Assembly (NCBI GenBank): GCA_016926135.1
Contig: JAFGPH010000503.1
Span: forward strand, 1 to 11,416
Direction of reading: 5' to 3'
DNA length: 11,416 nucleotides
Source: Deltaproteobacteria bacterium
GTDB lineage: Bacteria > Desulfobacterota > DSM-4660 > Desulfatiglandales > HGW-15
Shown here: piece after piece, positions 1 through 6,065 of the stretch
Layout of the letters: each line of letters opens with the position of its first letter
Position numbering within the stretch: the stretch's first letter is position 1
Notes under the pieces: model-generated
The model's input: only the letters and a program-made list of their open reading frames with translations
Database searches by the model: none
Told to the model about the DNA's origin: nothing
Translations under genes and position numbers: made by a program

Positions 1-107
1 CCCTCTCCCCGCTAGCGTTGATTGATGATGAGAGCCGTGGGGGGGTGATCTCAGGGGTATGTTGGCGTATCTTTGAAAGAGGACCCTCGGGCAGCCGCAA
101 AATCAAT

Positions 108-133
108 GGTGAAACTCAGCTTGTCAGTTCACC
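108..133 (+). other. small hairpin upstream of the AOR-like gene
   Basis: GGTGAA at 108-113 pairs with TTCACC at 128-133. The stem extends by CT/AG (115-116 with 126-127) around a bulged A114. It lies 35 nt before the first possible start of the AOR-like gene. No T-run follows, so it is not a convincing intrinsic terminator for an upstream gene. A TTGTCA at 121-126 looks like a -35 box, but no good -10 follows 17-18 nt later. The rest of 1-167 shows nothing I can assign. Confidence 0.28.
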
Positions 134-167
134 GTAAATTGGGTTAATAGGAATTAGGTGGTACGGG

Positions 168-1958
168 ATGCCATTGCTGTCCACAAGAAATTTGTGGCGC
201 GAAACATGGGGGGAAGCCCATGCGGTGGTTGTGGGGGACACAAGGATGGCCAACGAGGAGTCATTGATGAGAACATGCATAGATGTGGACCTTGAAAGTG
301 AGAGGATTCTGAACACCGGTTTGCCGGAGGGCGCAGTCTGGCTTGGAGGTCGTGCTCTCGGGGACAGCATCCTTCTTCGAGAGGTACCGGAGGCCTGTCA
401 TCCTCTGGGCTCCAGCAATGTGCTCGTTTTTGCGCCGGGCCTTTTTGCAGGCACGTCGATGCCTACGGCGAGCCGATTGTCTGTGGTGGGAAAGAGCCCG
501 CTCACGGGTGGAATCAAGGAGTCCAATGTGGGTGGGATGGGGGGAATGGTTTTGGCGCAACTGGGCATCGGCGCAGTGGTAATCAGGGGCATGTCCGATA
601 AGGAGTGCCCCCGGTTGCTTCTCATTCGTGGGCGGTCGGCCGAACTCGTGGAGGCTCCGGAATTGCATCATCTGGGGAACTACCAAACGGTGGATATCCT
701 GAAGAAACGCTTTGGTCAGGACGTGGTGATCCTGTCCATAGGCCCATGTGGAGAAATGAAGATGGCGGCCGCAACCATCGCCGTCACCGACACAGAAGGG
801 CGACCCTGCCGGCACGCAGGTCGGGGTGGCCTTGGGGGGGTGATGGGTTCAAAAGGGCTCAAAGCCATCGTGATTGATCCGGAGGGATCTCAGTTGCGAA
901 AGGCAGTTGACCCGGGCGTCTTTGCGGAGGCAGCGAAGGAATATACAAGGATTCTTCGATCCGACAAAAAAACGGCATTCTGGCGGGAGAACGGCACCGC
1001 TGGCCTGATCGATATCAGCCATGCCAGGGGCAGCCTGCCGACTCGCAATTTTTCCTCGGGGGTTTACGAAAAGAAGGATCGTCTGAGTGCAAATCGATTG
1101 AAGGCCCTGGTAGTGGAGCGTGGCGGGACCATGGGGCATGCTTGTATGAAAGGGTGCCTGGTGAGGTGCTCGAATGTTTTCCATGATTCGGAAGGCGCCT
1201 TTCTGACATCGGGTCTGGAGTATGAAACCATTGCCATGATGGGGGCCAATCTGGACATCGATGACCTTGACATCATGGCTCAGATTGATTTTCGTTGTGA
1301 CGACTATGGCATGGATACGATAGAAATCGGAGTGACCTTGGGCATTCTTACTGAGACTGAGCTCTTTCGGTTTGGTGACGGCCGCAGGGCGATTCAACTG
1401 ATCGACGAGATCGGGCAAGGGACTGCGTTGGGGCGTGTTCTCGGGGAGGGTGCGACAAGGACGGGAAAGGCATTTGGGATCACCCGAGTCCCGGCGGTAA
1501 AAGGGCAGGCCCTCCCGGCGCATGAAGCGAGGGCCCTCAAGGGTTTGGGGGTGACTTACGCCACCAGTCCTCAGGGGGCAGATCACACTGCGGGCTTTGT
1601 CGCAGAGGAACCCCTTTCCCATGAGGGACACACGGAGCGATCCAGAGACGTTCAGATCAATATTGTGATCGCTGACAGCCTTGGATTATGTCAATTCACG
1701 GGGCTGCGAAGCGAACACGGTTTGTTTGCCCGCTTGATGGGTGCCCTGACGGGCAAAGTCCCCAGTGAGGAAGATGTCTGGCGAATAGGCTGGGAGACTC
1801 TGAGAAAGGAAAGGGCCTTCAACCTTGCCGCGGGGATCGGGCCCGGACAGGATCGCTTGCCCGAATTCCTGCTCTCCGAGCCTTTGCCTCCCCATGGCAC
1901 GGTCTTCGACGTGAAAGACGAAGACCTGGATCGGGTATTTGGAGACCAACCCAAATGA
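168..1958 (+). CDS. aldehyde:ferredoxin oxidoreductase (AOR) family protein
   Basis: Tungsten (or molybdenum) bis-pterin enzyme of the AOR family, which typically oxidises aldehydes to acids and passes two electrons to ferredoxin in the cytoplasm. The N-terminal AOR domain is clear: WLGGRALGDSILL, then KSPLTGGIKESNVGG, then GRGGLGGVMGSKGLKAI (roughly residues 58-236). The central domain carries the cluster cysteines C326, C330 and C334 in HACMKGCLVRCSN, followed by LEYETIAMMGANLDIDDL, which matches the family's E-Y-E-T region. YATSPQGADHTAG and the fourth cysteine C508 (SLGLCQF) follow near the C-terminus. The spacing is C-x3-C-x3-C rather than the C-x2-C-x3-C of Pyrococcus AOR. The start is uncertain. 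ATG 168 has AGGTGG six bases upstream. ATG 267 has a better GAGGAG at 255-260 and begins at the family-like MRTCIDVDLESERI. ATG 246 (MANEES) is also possible. Starting at 267 gives 563 residues, with cysteines at 293, 297, 301 and 475. Substrate unknown; no ferredoxin or pterin gene is adjacent. It converges with the next gene across 63 nt. Confidence 0.86.
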   Translation: MPLLSTRNLWRETWGEAHAVVVGDTRMANEESLMRTCIDVDLESERILNTGLPEGAVWLGGRALGDSILLREVPEACHPLGSSNVLVFAPGLFAGTSMPTASRLSVVGKSPLTGGIKESNVGGMGGMVLAQLGIGAVVIRGMSDKECPRLLLIRGRSAELVEAPELHHLGNYQTVDILKKRFGQDVVILSIGPCGEMKMAAATIAVTDTEGRPCRHAGRGGLGGVMGSKGLKAIVIDPEGSQLRKAVDPGVFAEAAKEYTRILRSDKKTAFWRENGTAGLIDISHARGSLPTRNFSSGVYEKKDRLSANRLKALVVERGGTMGHACMKGCLVRCSNVFHDSEGAFLTSGLEYETIAMMGANLDIDDLDIMAQIDFRCDDYGMDTIEIGVTLGILTETELFRFGDGRRAIQLIDEIGQGTALGRVLGEGATRTGKAFGITRVPAVKGQALPAHEARALKGLGVTYATSPQGADHTAGFVAEEPLSHEGHTERSRDVQINIVIADSLGLCQFTGLRSEHGLFARLMGALTGKVPSEEDVWRIGWETLRKERAFNLAAGIGPGQDRLPEFLLSEPLPPHGTVFDVKDEDLDRVFGDQPK

Positions 1959-2021
1959 GATGACCGCCAGGCCCTGTCTCTCCCCACGGGTCTCGAGGAG
2001 AAGACGGATTCATCCTTTACT

Positions 2022-3209
2022 TCAGCTTTGTCGGATCATGCCATCCATGATCTCTGCGGCCAAGCGTGCGAAGCCGGGATCGTTGATATGAAAATTCGCC
2101 TCGCGAATCTCCACGGAAGGATCCAGCCCCTTTTTCAGTCTTCGTAAAAAGACCTCGTTCATGGCCGGGTCGAAGAGGGGACCGTCCACCTGATCCGCCT
2201 CGGACCAGCCCCTCAAGGGAATGAGCACCTTGACCCGGGCGGGATCGCGGTTGAGTTTCGCGGCCAGCTGTTCTGCGAGAAAGAGGGTCTCTTTGTCACT
2301 GAGGCGAATGGCGGATCGGAAATCGTAGAAGAAGATCTTTCGATCCCTGTACTCGGCGGGGATATTGTCGCGGGTGAATTCCAGCACGGCACAGTCCAGA
2401 CCGCCGGGGACCACCAGACGGGGAATACCACTGGGTTCGAGCCTCTCGGGTCCCATCCCCCTGCAGTAACCCTGTTTCAATTCATCCGCCAGTTCGTGGG
2501 TGGCCAGATCCAGGATGCCGTGAAAATGACCTTCCCGCGCCAGTTCCTCCATGGCGGTGCCGCCGGTGCCGTTGGCGTGGAAGGCCACCACCTCGTAACC
2601 CATGGCTTCCAGGCGGGGCCTGACGGCTTCGGCCGCCGGGGTGATGAAGCCGAACATGGTCAGGGCGATGCATTTCTTTTCCTCAACGGGTTGCCAGCGG
2701 CTCTCGGCCATGCCGCAAACAGCGGCGGCGGCCTTGTCCAGGATTTTTCCCAGCACGCTGTTGACACCCAGGATGTCTGTCACACTGTGCATCATGGTGA
2801 TATCCTTGGTGCCCACCGTGTTCTTCATGTCCCGGGAGGCCACGGTGGAGACCATGACCTTGGGGACTCCCAGTGGCAGGACGCGCATGATACTCGTGGC
2901 CAGATGGGTCCCTGTGCCTCCGCCCGCCGAGATGATCCCGGAGATCTTCTCCTGGGAATGAAGTCTTCTCACGATCTCCCGGGCCTTTTGGATCGTTGCC
3001 TCGATCGCCTGATCCCGGCTGCTGGGGTTTTCTTTCCGGATCTCCTCAAAGAGATCAATATCGGGGGGAAAGGGCGATGGGCTCTTGGTGCCCACGTTGA
3101 TCATGAGGGCGGGGAGACCCCTCTGATGGATGCGCTCTTTCAGGAAGAGGTGTTCTTCCCCTTTGGAATCAAAGGTGCCGACAACGGCGACGGCAGGCTT
3201 CTTTTTCAT
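2022..3209 (-). CDS. Tm-1-like ATP-binding domain protein (UPF0261 family)
   Basis: 395-residue protein matching the UPF0261/Tm-1-like family in length and landmarks. The N-terminus has AVVGTFDSKGEEHLFLKERI (about residues 8-27). A glycine-rich nucleotide-binding stretch follows, ISAGGGTGTHLATSIMRVLP, then VSTVASRDMKNTVGTKDITM and MHSVTDILGVNSVLGKIL. The C-terminal half has FHANGTGGTAMEELAREG, VVPGGLDCAVLEF and VLIPLRGWSEAD. The plant homologue Tm-1 binds ATP and inhibits tobamovirus replication. The bacterial role is not established, so I assign no reaction. The ATG at 3209 is preceded by AAGGGA about six bases upstream on the minus strand, which supports the start. It lies downstream of the M24 peptidase on the same strand, separated by 295 nt containing the repeat element, so co-transcription is possible but not assured. 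No PEP-hydrolase-like (TIM-barrel) partner gene, sometimes found beside this family, is present. Confidence 0.9.
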   Translation of the reverse strand: MKKKPAVAVVGTFDSKGEEHLFLKERIHQRGLPALMINVGTKSPSPFPPDIDLFEEIRKENPSSRDQAIEATIQKAREIVRRLHSQEKISGIISAGGGTGTHLATSIMRVLPLGVPKVMVSTVASRDMKNTVGTKDITMMHSVTDILGVNSVLGKILDKAAAAVCGMAESRWQPVEEKKCIALTMFGFITPAAEAVRPRLEAMGYEVVAFHANGTGGTAMEELAREGHFHGILDLATHELADELKQGYCRGMGPERLEPSGIPRLVVPGGLDCAVLEFTRDNIPAEYRDRKIFFYDFRSAIRLSDKETLFLAEQLAAKLNRDPARVKVLIPLRGWSEADQVDGPLFDPAMNEVFLRRLKKGLDPSVEIREANFHINDPGFARLAAEIMDGMIRQS

Positions 3210-3301
3210 ACGGATTCCCTTTCTGTGTGGGAGGCGTGGAGATCAGCCTTTGGGGGTGAAGGGAATATTAGTGTAAGGGCACACGTGAGGTCAAAACAAA
3301 A

Positions 3302-3459
3302 CTGACGGCTTCGTAAAAAGCCCATCTGCTGCGTTGCGCTTCATCTTTCGTCACTGCGGCGTACTTCGATGTACGTCTCATTCCTCAAGATTCGCGCGCC
3401 TCGCATATGGAGCTTTTCACTGTGCCGTCGCCCTTGACGACTTTTTACGAGTCCGTCAG
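3302..3459. repeat. 158-bp MITE-like element with terminal inverted repeats
   Basis: The left arm CTGACGGCTTCGTAAAAAG (3302-3320) is the inverted copy of CTTTTTACGAGTCCGTCAG (3441-3459), with 17 of 19 positions complementary. A second nested inverted pair, 3316-3329 with 3403-3417, shares AAAAGC...CCAT.TGC with one gap and one mismatch. A central hairpin, GCGTAC (3359-3364) with GTACGT (3371-3376), sits near the middle. AACTGAC occurs directly at both edges (3300-3306 and 3460-3466), a possible 7-bp target duplication, although it overlaps the left arm. There is no open reading frame worth naming, so the element is non-autonomous. It fills most of the 295-nt gap between two minus-strand genes. 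The A-rich/T-rich arms would fold into a strong RNA hairpin and could act as a terminator or RNA-stability element. From memory, similar sequences are common between genes in Desulfobacterota. Confidence 0.75.
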
Positions 3460-3488
3460 AACTGACCATCCCGCATAATCCGCTCAAG

Positions 3489-3503
3489 GCCCTGTTGAAG
3501 GGC
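3489..3503 (-). terminator. possible weak terminator/3' hairpin of the M24 gene
   Basis: Directly after the M24 stop codon (minus strand) there is a perfect 5-bp stem, GCCCT/AGGGC, with a five-base loop. The following bases are not a T-run, so intrinsic termination would be weak. The repeat element just downstream folds more strongly and may be the real 3' boundary. Confidence 0.25.
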
Positions 3504-3504
3504 A

Positions 3505-4704
3505 TCATGGGAAAATGGGGATAAAGACGATATCATCTTGGAATTGCTGGAGCTTTGTCATTCCAGCCCCTGTCACCACGAGGGTGTTCTCCACCCCCAC
3601 CGCGCCTTTTCCGGGGAACACGACCTTGGGTTCCAGGGCGATGACCATGCCCTCCTCCAGGACGTGGTCCGAGTTTCGGCCAATCACGGGCCATTCATCC
3701 AGTTCCAGGCCGACCCCGTGACCGATGAAGGGGACGGGCTGGGGGTGGCCCATGAACCCCTCGGAGATACCTGCTTCGCCTGCAATCCTCAATCCCAGCT
3801 CGTAGAGATCTCCTGCCCTGACCCCGGGCACACCCGCGCGGGCCATCCCGTCCTGGACCGCCTGCATGGCCTGATGGGCTCGGATCATCTCGTCCGGCAG
3901 GCTGCCCAGGACGAAGATCCTTGTCTGATCGGCATGATAGCCTTCCACGTTGGCACAGTAGTCCACCAGGACAGGTTCCCCGGGCCGGATTTTCCCCCTG
4001 CCTGGACCCTGGGAGAAGAAGGGCCCCGGTCCATAACCGCCTGTGGGCCCTGGGGAGGCGCTCGGGACCGCCCCGCTGTGGCCGGCCAGTATATGGCCGT
4101 AGATGCTCTCAATATTGAAGCTCCGCACCCGGGTGAGCCCGGGGTGGCCGCGGCGTCTGTAGAAATCCTCAGCCCGGAGGGCAAGGTCGGTCTCGGTCTC
4201 TGAGGCCTTCAGAAGATCGGGGATAACTCCGAGCAACTCGTCTGCAAGGGCTGCGGCCCGCTTCATCAGGGAGAGCTCGAAGTCGGTCTTGACCATGCGG
4301 GTCTGACGGATGAGGTGGGAGATGTCCACCAACTCCGCGCTCGCGAAGGTCTTTGCATAGGCCTGGAAGAGGTTGAATGGGACCACATCGAGTTCCATGC
4401 CGATCCTCCCGGGTGATCGGCCCTGGTGGCCCCTGATGCAGTCGGGCAGGAGGGAGAGACTGGACAGGGGGATGATCCGCGGGAGGAAGGCATCGGCCCT
4501 GGCCCTGTCTACGCTCTTTCGGACCATGAGAAGGGCCTCCCCTTCGGCCGGAACCCACAGGTGGGCGTCCTGGTCCGTTCCGGAGAGGTAATAGAGGTCC
4601 ACCTTCTGGACAATGAGTGCCCCATCGACCGGTTGCCCCCGGAGCAGGCGTTGAAACCTCTCCACCCTCCCTTTCCATTCTGACATGAAGCGTGCCCTGT
4701 CCAT
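3505..4704 (-). CDS. M24-family metallopeptidase (Xaa-Pro aminopeptidase-like)
   Basis: Two-domain 'pita-bread' peptidase of the Xaa-Pro dipeptidase/aminopeptidase class. It is cytoplasmic, with no signal peptide. A creatinase-like N-terminal domain (about residues 10-130, including VDLYYLSGTDQDAHLWVP) precedes the catalytic domain. All five metal ligands are visible, numbered from ATG 4704: D248 in LVDYCANVEG, D259 in HADQTRIF, H329 in FIGHGVGLELDEWP, E358 in ALEPKVVFPG and E372 in GVENTLVV. It should therefore bind a dinuclear metal centre and be active. The usual length is 350-400 residues; this is 399. The reading frame can be extended to a TTG at 4722, but no ribosome site precedes it. 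ATG 4704 has GGAG at 4717-4720 with a rather long spacer, and ATG 4686 (MSEWKGRV) is a second option with a short AGG. The peptide substrate cannot be told from sequence; creatinase-type hydrolases share this fold. It is divergent from nadA and has its own promoter. Confidence 0.88.
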   Translation of the reverse strand: MDRARFMSEWKGRVERFQRLLRGQPVDGALIVQKVDLYYLSGTDQDAHLWVPAEGEALLMVRKSVDRARADAFLPRIIPLSSLSLLPDCIRGHQGRSPGRIGMELDVVPFNLFQAYAKTFASAELVDISHLIRQTRMVKTDFELSLMKRAAALADELLGVIPDLLKASETETDLALRAEDFYRRRGHPGLTRVRSFNIESIYGHILAGHSGAVPSASPGPTGGYGPGPFFSQGPGRGKIRPGEPVLVDYCANVEGYHADQTRIFVLGSLPDEMIRAHQAMQAVQDGMARAGVPGVRAGDLYELGLRIAGEAGISEGFMGHPQPVPFIGHGVGLELDEWPVIGRNSDHVLEEGMVIALEPKVVFPGKGAVGVENTLVVTGAGMTKLQQFQDDIVFIPIFP

Positions 4705-4747
4705 GATGCAAGAACACTCCAAAGCGCTTGATCAAACCCAGGAATTC

Positions 4748-4783
4748 ATTATAGGATACAGGCCTCAGGGTTGTTGTCTGAGG
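4748..4783 (-). promoter_or_regulatory. predicted promoter and operator-like inverted repeat for the M24 gene
   Basis: On the minus strand there is a perfect TATAAT box (4753 down to 4748). It would start transcription near 4741, about 37 nt before ATG 4704. The -35 position has no good TTGACA match. Instead it is covered by a perfect inverted repeat, CCTCAG (4763-4768) and CTGAGG (4778-4783), with a nine-base spacer. A consensus -10 with a poor -35 overlapped by a dyad suggests a site for an activator or repressor. The regulator is unknown and not encoded nearby. Confidence 0.5.
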
Positions 4784-4845
4784 GGTCGACAATGGGCATG
4801 CCGCTTGCGGCGGGATTGTTCGCGGCCGGCAGCCCGGAGAACCTG

Positions 4846-4853
4846 AAAAGGAG
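4846..4853 (+). promoter_or_regulatory. strong but distant Shine-Dalgarno of nadA
   Basis: AAAAGGAG at 4846-4853 is the only good ribosome-binding sequence before nadA, but it sits 15 nt from ATG 4869, against the usual 5-10. An in-frame TAA at 4863-4865 rules out any start further upstream. The first alternatives inside the gene are CTG and TTG codons at positions 11 and 13, which have no better site. Confidence 0.45.
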
Positions 4854-4868
4854 TGTTTCTTATAACCC

Positions 4869-5813
4869 ATGGTTCGAGGTGACGGCAATACGAAAGATCT
4901 GATCTTGGAGATCAGGAGGCGGTTGAAGGATAGAAAGGCGATCCTCCTCGCCCACAACTACCAGAGCCCCGAGGTGCAGGGCGTGGCGGACCTTTGCGGG
5001 GATTCCCTGGAACTCTCCATGAAGGCTTCCCGGACGGACGCGGAGGTGATCGTCTTCTGCGGGGTCCACTTTATGGCGGAGACGGCCGCCATTCTTTCTC
5101 CGGAGAGGACCGTCCTGCTTCCCGTGATCACGGCCGGCTGCCCCATGGCGGACACCATCACAGCGGAATCGCTGAGGCGGAAGAAGAAGGAAATGCCGGA
5201 CGCCGTAGTCGTCACCTACGTGAACACGACCGCCGAGGTCAAGGCGGAAAGCGACATATGCTGCACGTCGGCCAATGCGGTGCGGGTAGTCAAGTCCGTC
5301 GAGCCTGAGAGAAGAATCCTAATGACCCCGGACCGGAACCTCGCCCTTTATGCCGCCAGGGAGAGTGGCAGGGAAGTGATCGTTTGGGAGGGCTTCTGTC
5401 CCGTCCACGATGGCCTGACTGCCGAACAGGTGAGGAAGGTCCGGGGGGAGCATCCCTCGGCACCCTTCCTGGCACACCCGGAATGCAGGCCTGCTGTATT
5501 GGAGCAGGCCGACGTAGTCCGGAGCACCTCAGGGATGCTCGCGTATGTTAGGGAGGCCGCCGAAAAGGAGTTCATCATCGGCACGGAGACCGGAATACTC
5601 TATCCCCTTTCCAGGGCAAACCCGGACAAGGTGTTTATTCCCGTTGACCCGGGTATGGTCTGTGGGGATATGAAGAAGACGGGTCTCAAGGAAATCCTCT
5701 GGTGCCTGGAGCGCATGGAACCGGTCGTCCGGGTGCCCGAAGATGTCCGGGTACGGGCGAAGAGGGCTGTGGAACGAATGCTCGCTATCCCGGGAGACGT
5801 GAAGAGGGATTGA
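4869..5813 (+). CDS. nadA: quinolinate synthase
   Basis: Condenses iminoaspartate with dihydroxyacetone phosphate to quinolinate (EC 2.5.1.72), the committed step of de novo NAD synthesis; cytoplasmic and oxygen-sensitive. At 314 residues it matches the compact NadA type. The three [4Fe-4S] ligands are all present: C91 in AGCPMAD, C177 in GFCPVHDG and C265 in MVCGDMKKTGL. They correspond to C81, C168 and C254 of Thermotoga NadA. Other hallmarks are LAHNYQSPEVQ near residue 29, GDSLELS, FCGVHFMAE, YVNTTAEVKAESDICCTSANA, MTPDRNL, AHPECRP and IGTETGILY. ATG 4869 is the only credible start. NadB and NadC are not in the window, so the iminoaspartate source lies elsewhere. The gene is divergent from the M24 peptidase and separated from the following SDR by 252 nt containing its own promoter, so nadA is probably monocistronic here. 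Codons 222-230 (GMLAYVREA) recur almost exactly at 10223-10249. Confidence 0.96.
   Translation: MVRGDGNTKDLILEIRRRLKDRKAILLAHNYQSPEVQGVADLCGDSLELSMKASRTDAEVIVFCGVHFMAETAAILSPERTVLLPVITAGCPMADTITAESLRRKKKEMPDAVVVTYVNTTAEVKAESDICCTSANAVRVVKSVEPERRILMTPDRNLALYAARESGREVIVWEGFCPVHDGLTAEQVRKVRGEHPSAPFLAHPECRPAVLEQADVVRSTSGMLAYVREAAEKEFIIGTETGILYPLSRANPDKVFIPVDPGMVCGDMKKTGLKEILWCLERMEPVVRVPEDVRVRAKRAVERMLAIPGDVKRD
5532..5558 (+). repeat. nadA-internal copy of a 27-bp direct repeat (GMLAYVREA codons)
   Basis: These nine codons lie in the conserved STSGMLAYVREA region of nadA. The same 27 bases recur at 10223-10249 with 25 of 27 identical. This copy is in its natural coding context, so it is the likely source. 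The two copies are direct repeats 4.7 kb apart, flanking the SDR-E1-E2 cluster. Confidence 0.85.
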
Positions 5814-5890
5814 AAGGGGCCTCATTTCGAGACGGTTCATAACGGGTGGCCGATGTCAAGAAATCCGGCAGGGGGAAGCTCAGTCACTGC

Positions 5891-5919
5891 TTGGCAAACG
5901 AGAAAATGCCGGTTATATA
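5891..5919 (+). promoter_or_regulatory. predicted sigma70 promoter of the SDR-E1-E2 cluster
   Basis: TTGGCA (5891-5896, five of six to the -35 consensus), a 17-nt spacer and TATATA (5914-5919, four of six to the -10). TATAAG at 5916-5921 is an alternative -10 with a 19-nt spacer. Transcription would begin near 5926, leaving a leader of about 140 nt before the SDR start at 6066. I looked for the -24/-12 sigma54 pattern that is common for acetoin operons and did not find the right GG-GC spacing. Upstream, 5814-5890 shows no feature. Confidence 0.45.
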
Positions 5920-5950
5920 AGGGTTGCGCAGTCCGGACCTTACGGTTGGG

Positions 5951-5996
5951 TGGTCAGTCATCTCCAAAAGGGCGGCTTTTGCCCCGAATCTGACCA
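5951..5996 (+). promoter_or_regulatory. dyad-rich leader upstream of the SDR gene
   Basis: A perfect 7-bp inverted repeat, TGGTCAG (5951-5957) and CTGACCA (5990-5996), encloses two inner pairings that exclude each other: GGGC (5970-5973) with GCCC (5981-5984), or AAAAG (5966-5970) with CTTTT (5976-5980). It falls inside the predicted transcribed leader. It could be a protein operator or an RNA switch-like element. It lacks the conserved core of the TPP riboswitch. Confidence 0.4.
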
Positions 5997-6065
5997 AGAG
6001 CCTTCGTGGCCAAGAGTGGGACAAGATATGAAGACCCTGGTGTTTCAGGTGAAAGGAGGAGAAGA

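Noticed and set aside
3..137. A reading frame open from the left edge to a TAA at 135-137, possibly the tail of an upstream gene
   Set aside because: Only 44 codons, with no recognisable motif and composition no more gene-like than the other frames. It cannot be supported without upstream sequence.
849..1631. 260-codon minus-strand frame inside the AOR-like gene
   Set aside because: Antisense shadow; the plus strand carries the AOR motifs throughout the same stretch.
1959..2021. Bidirectional terminator between the convergent AOR and UPF0261 genes
   Set aside because: Only a weak TCTCC/GGAGA pairing with a long loop and no T-run on either strand.
2496..3305. 269-codon plus-strand frame opposite the UPF0261 gene
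   Set aside because: Lies antisense to a clear family member; rich in His, Gly and Asp as expected for the complement of a GC-rich gene, with no motif of its own.
4728..4757. Plus-strand promoter for nadA: TTGATC, 18 nt, TAGGAT
   Set aside because: Only four of six matches in each box, and it overlaps the much better minus-strand TATAAT. Possible, but not strong enough to list.
4799..4831. GC-rich GCCGC/GCGGC hairpins in the nadA leader as a possible riboswitch
   Set aside because: Short stems with two- to four-base loops, expected by chance at this GC content; no match to the conserved cores of known riboswitches that I can recall.
5891..5909. Possible sigma54 promoter (TGGCA...TGC), attractive because acetoin operons often use sigma54
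   Set aside because: The GG and GC elements are 15 bases apart instead of 12, so the pattern does not fit; the sigma70 reading is better.
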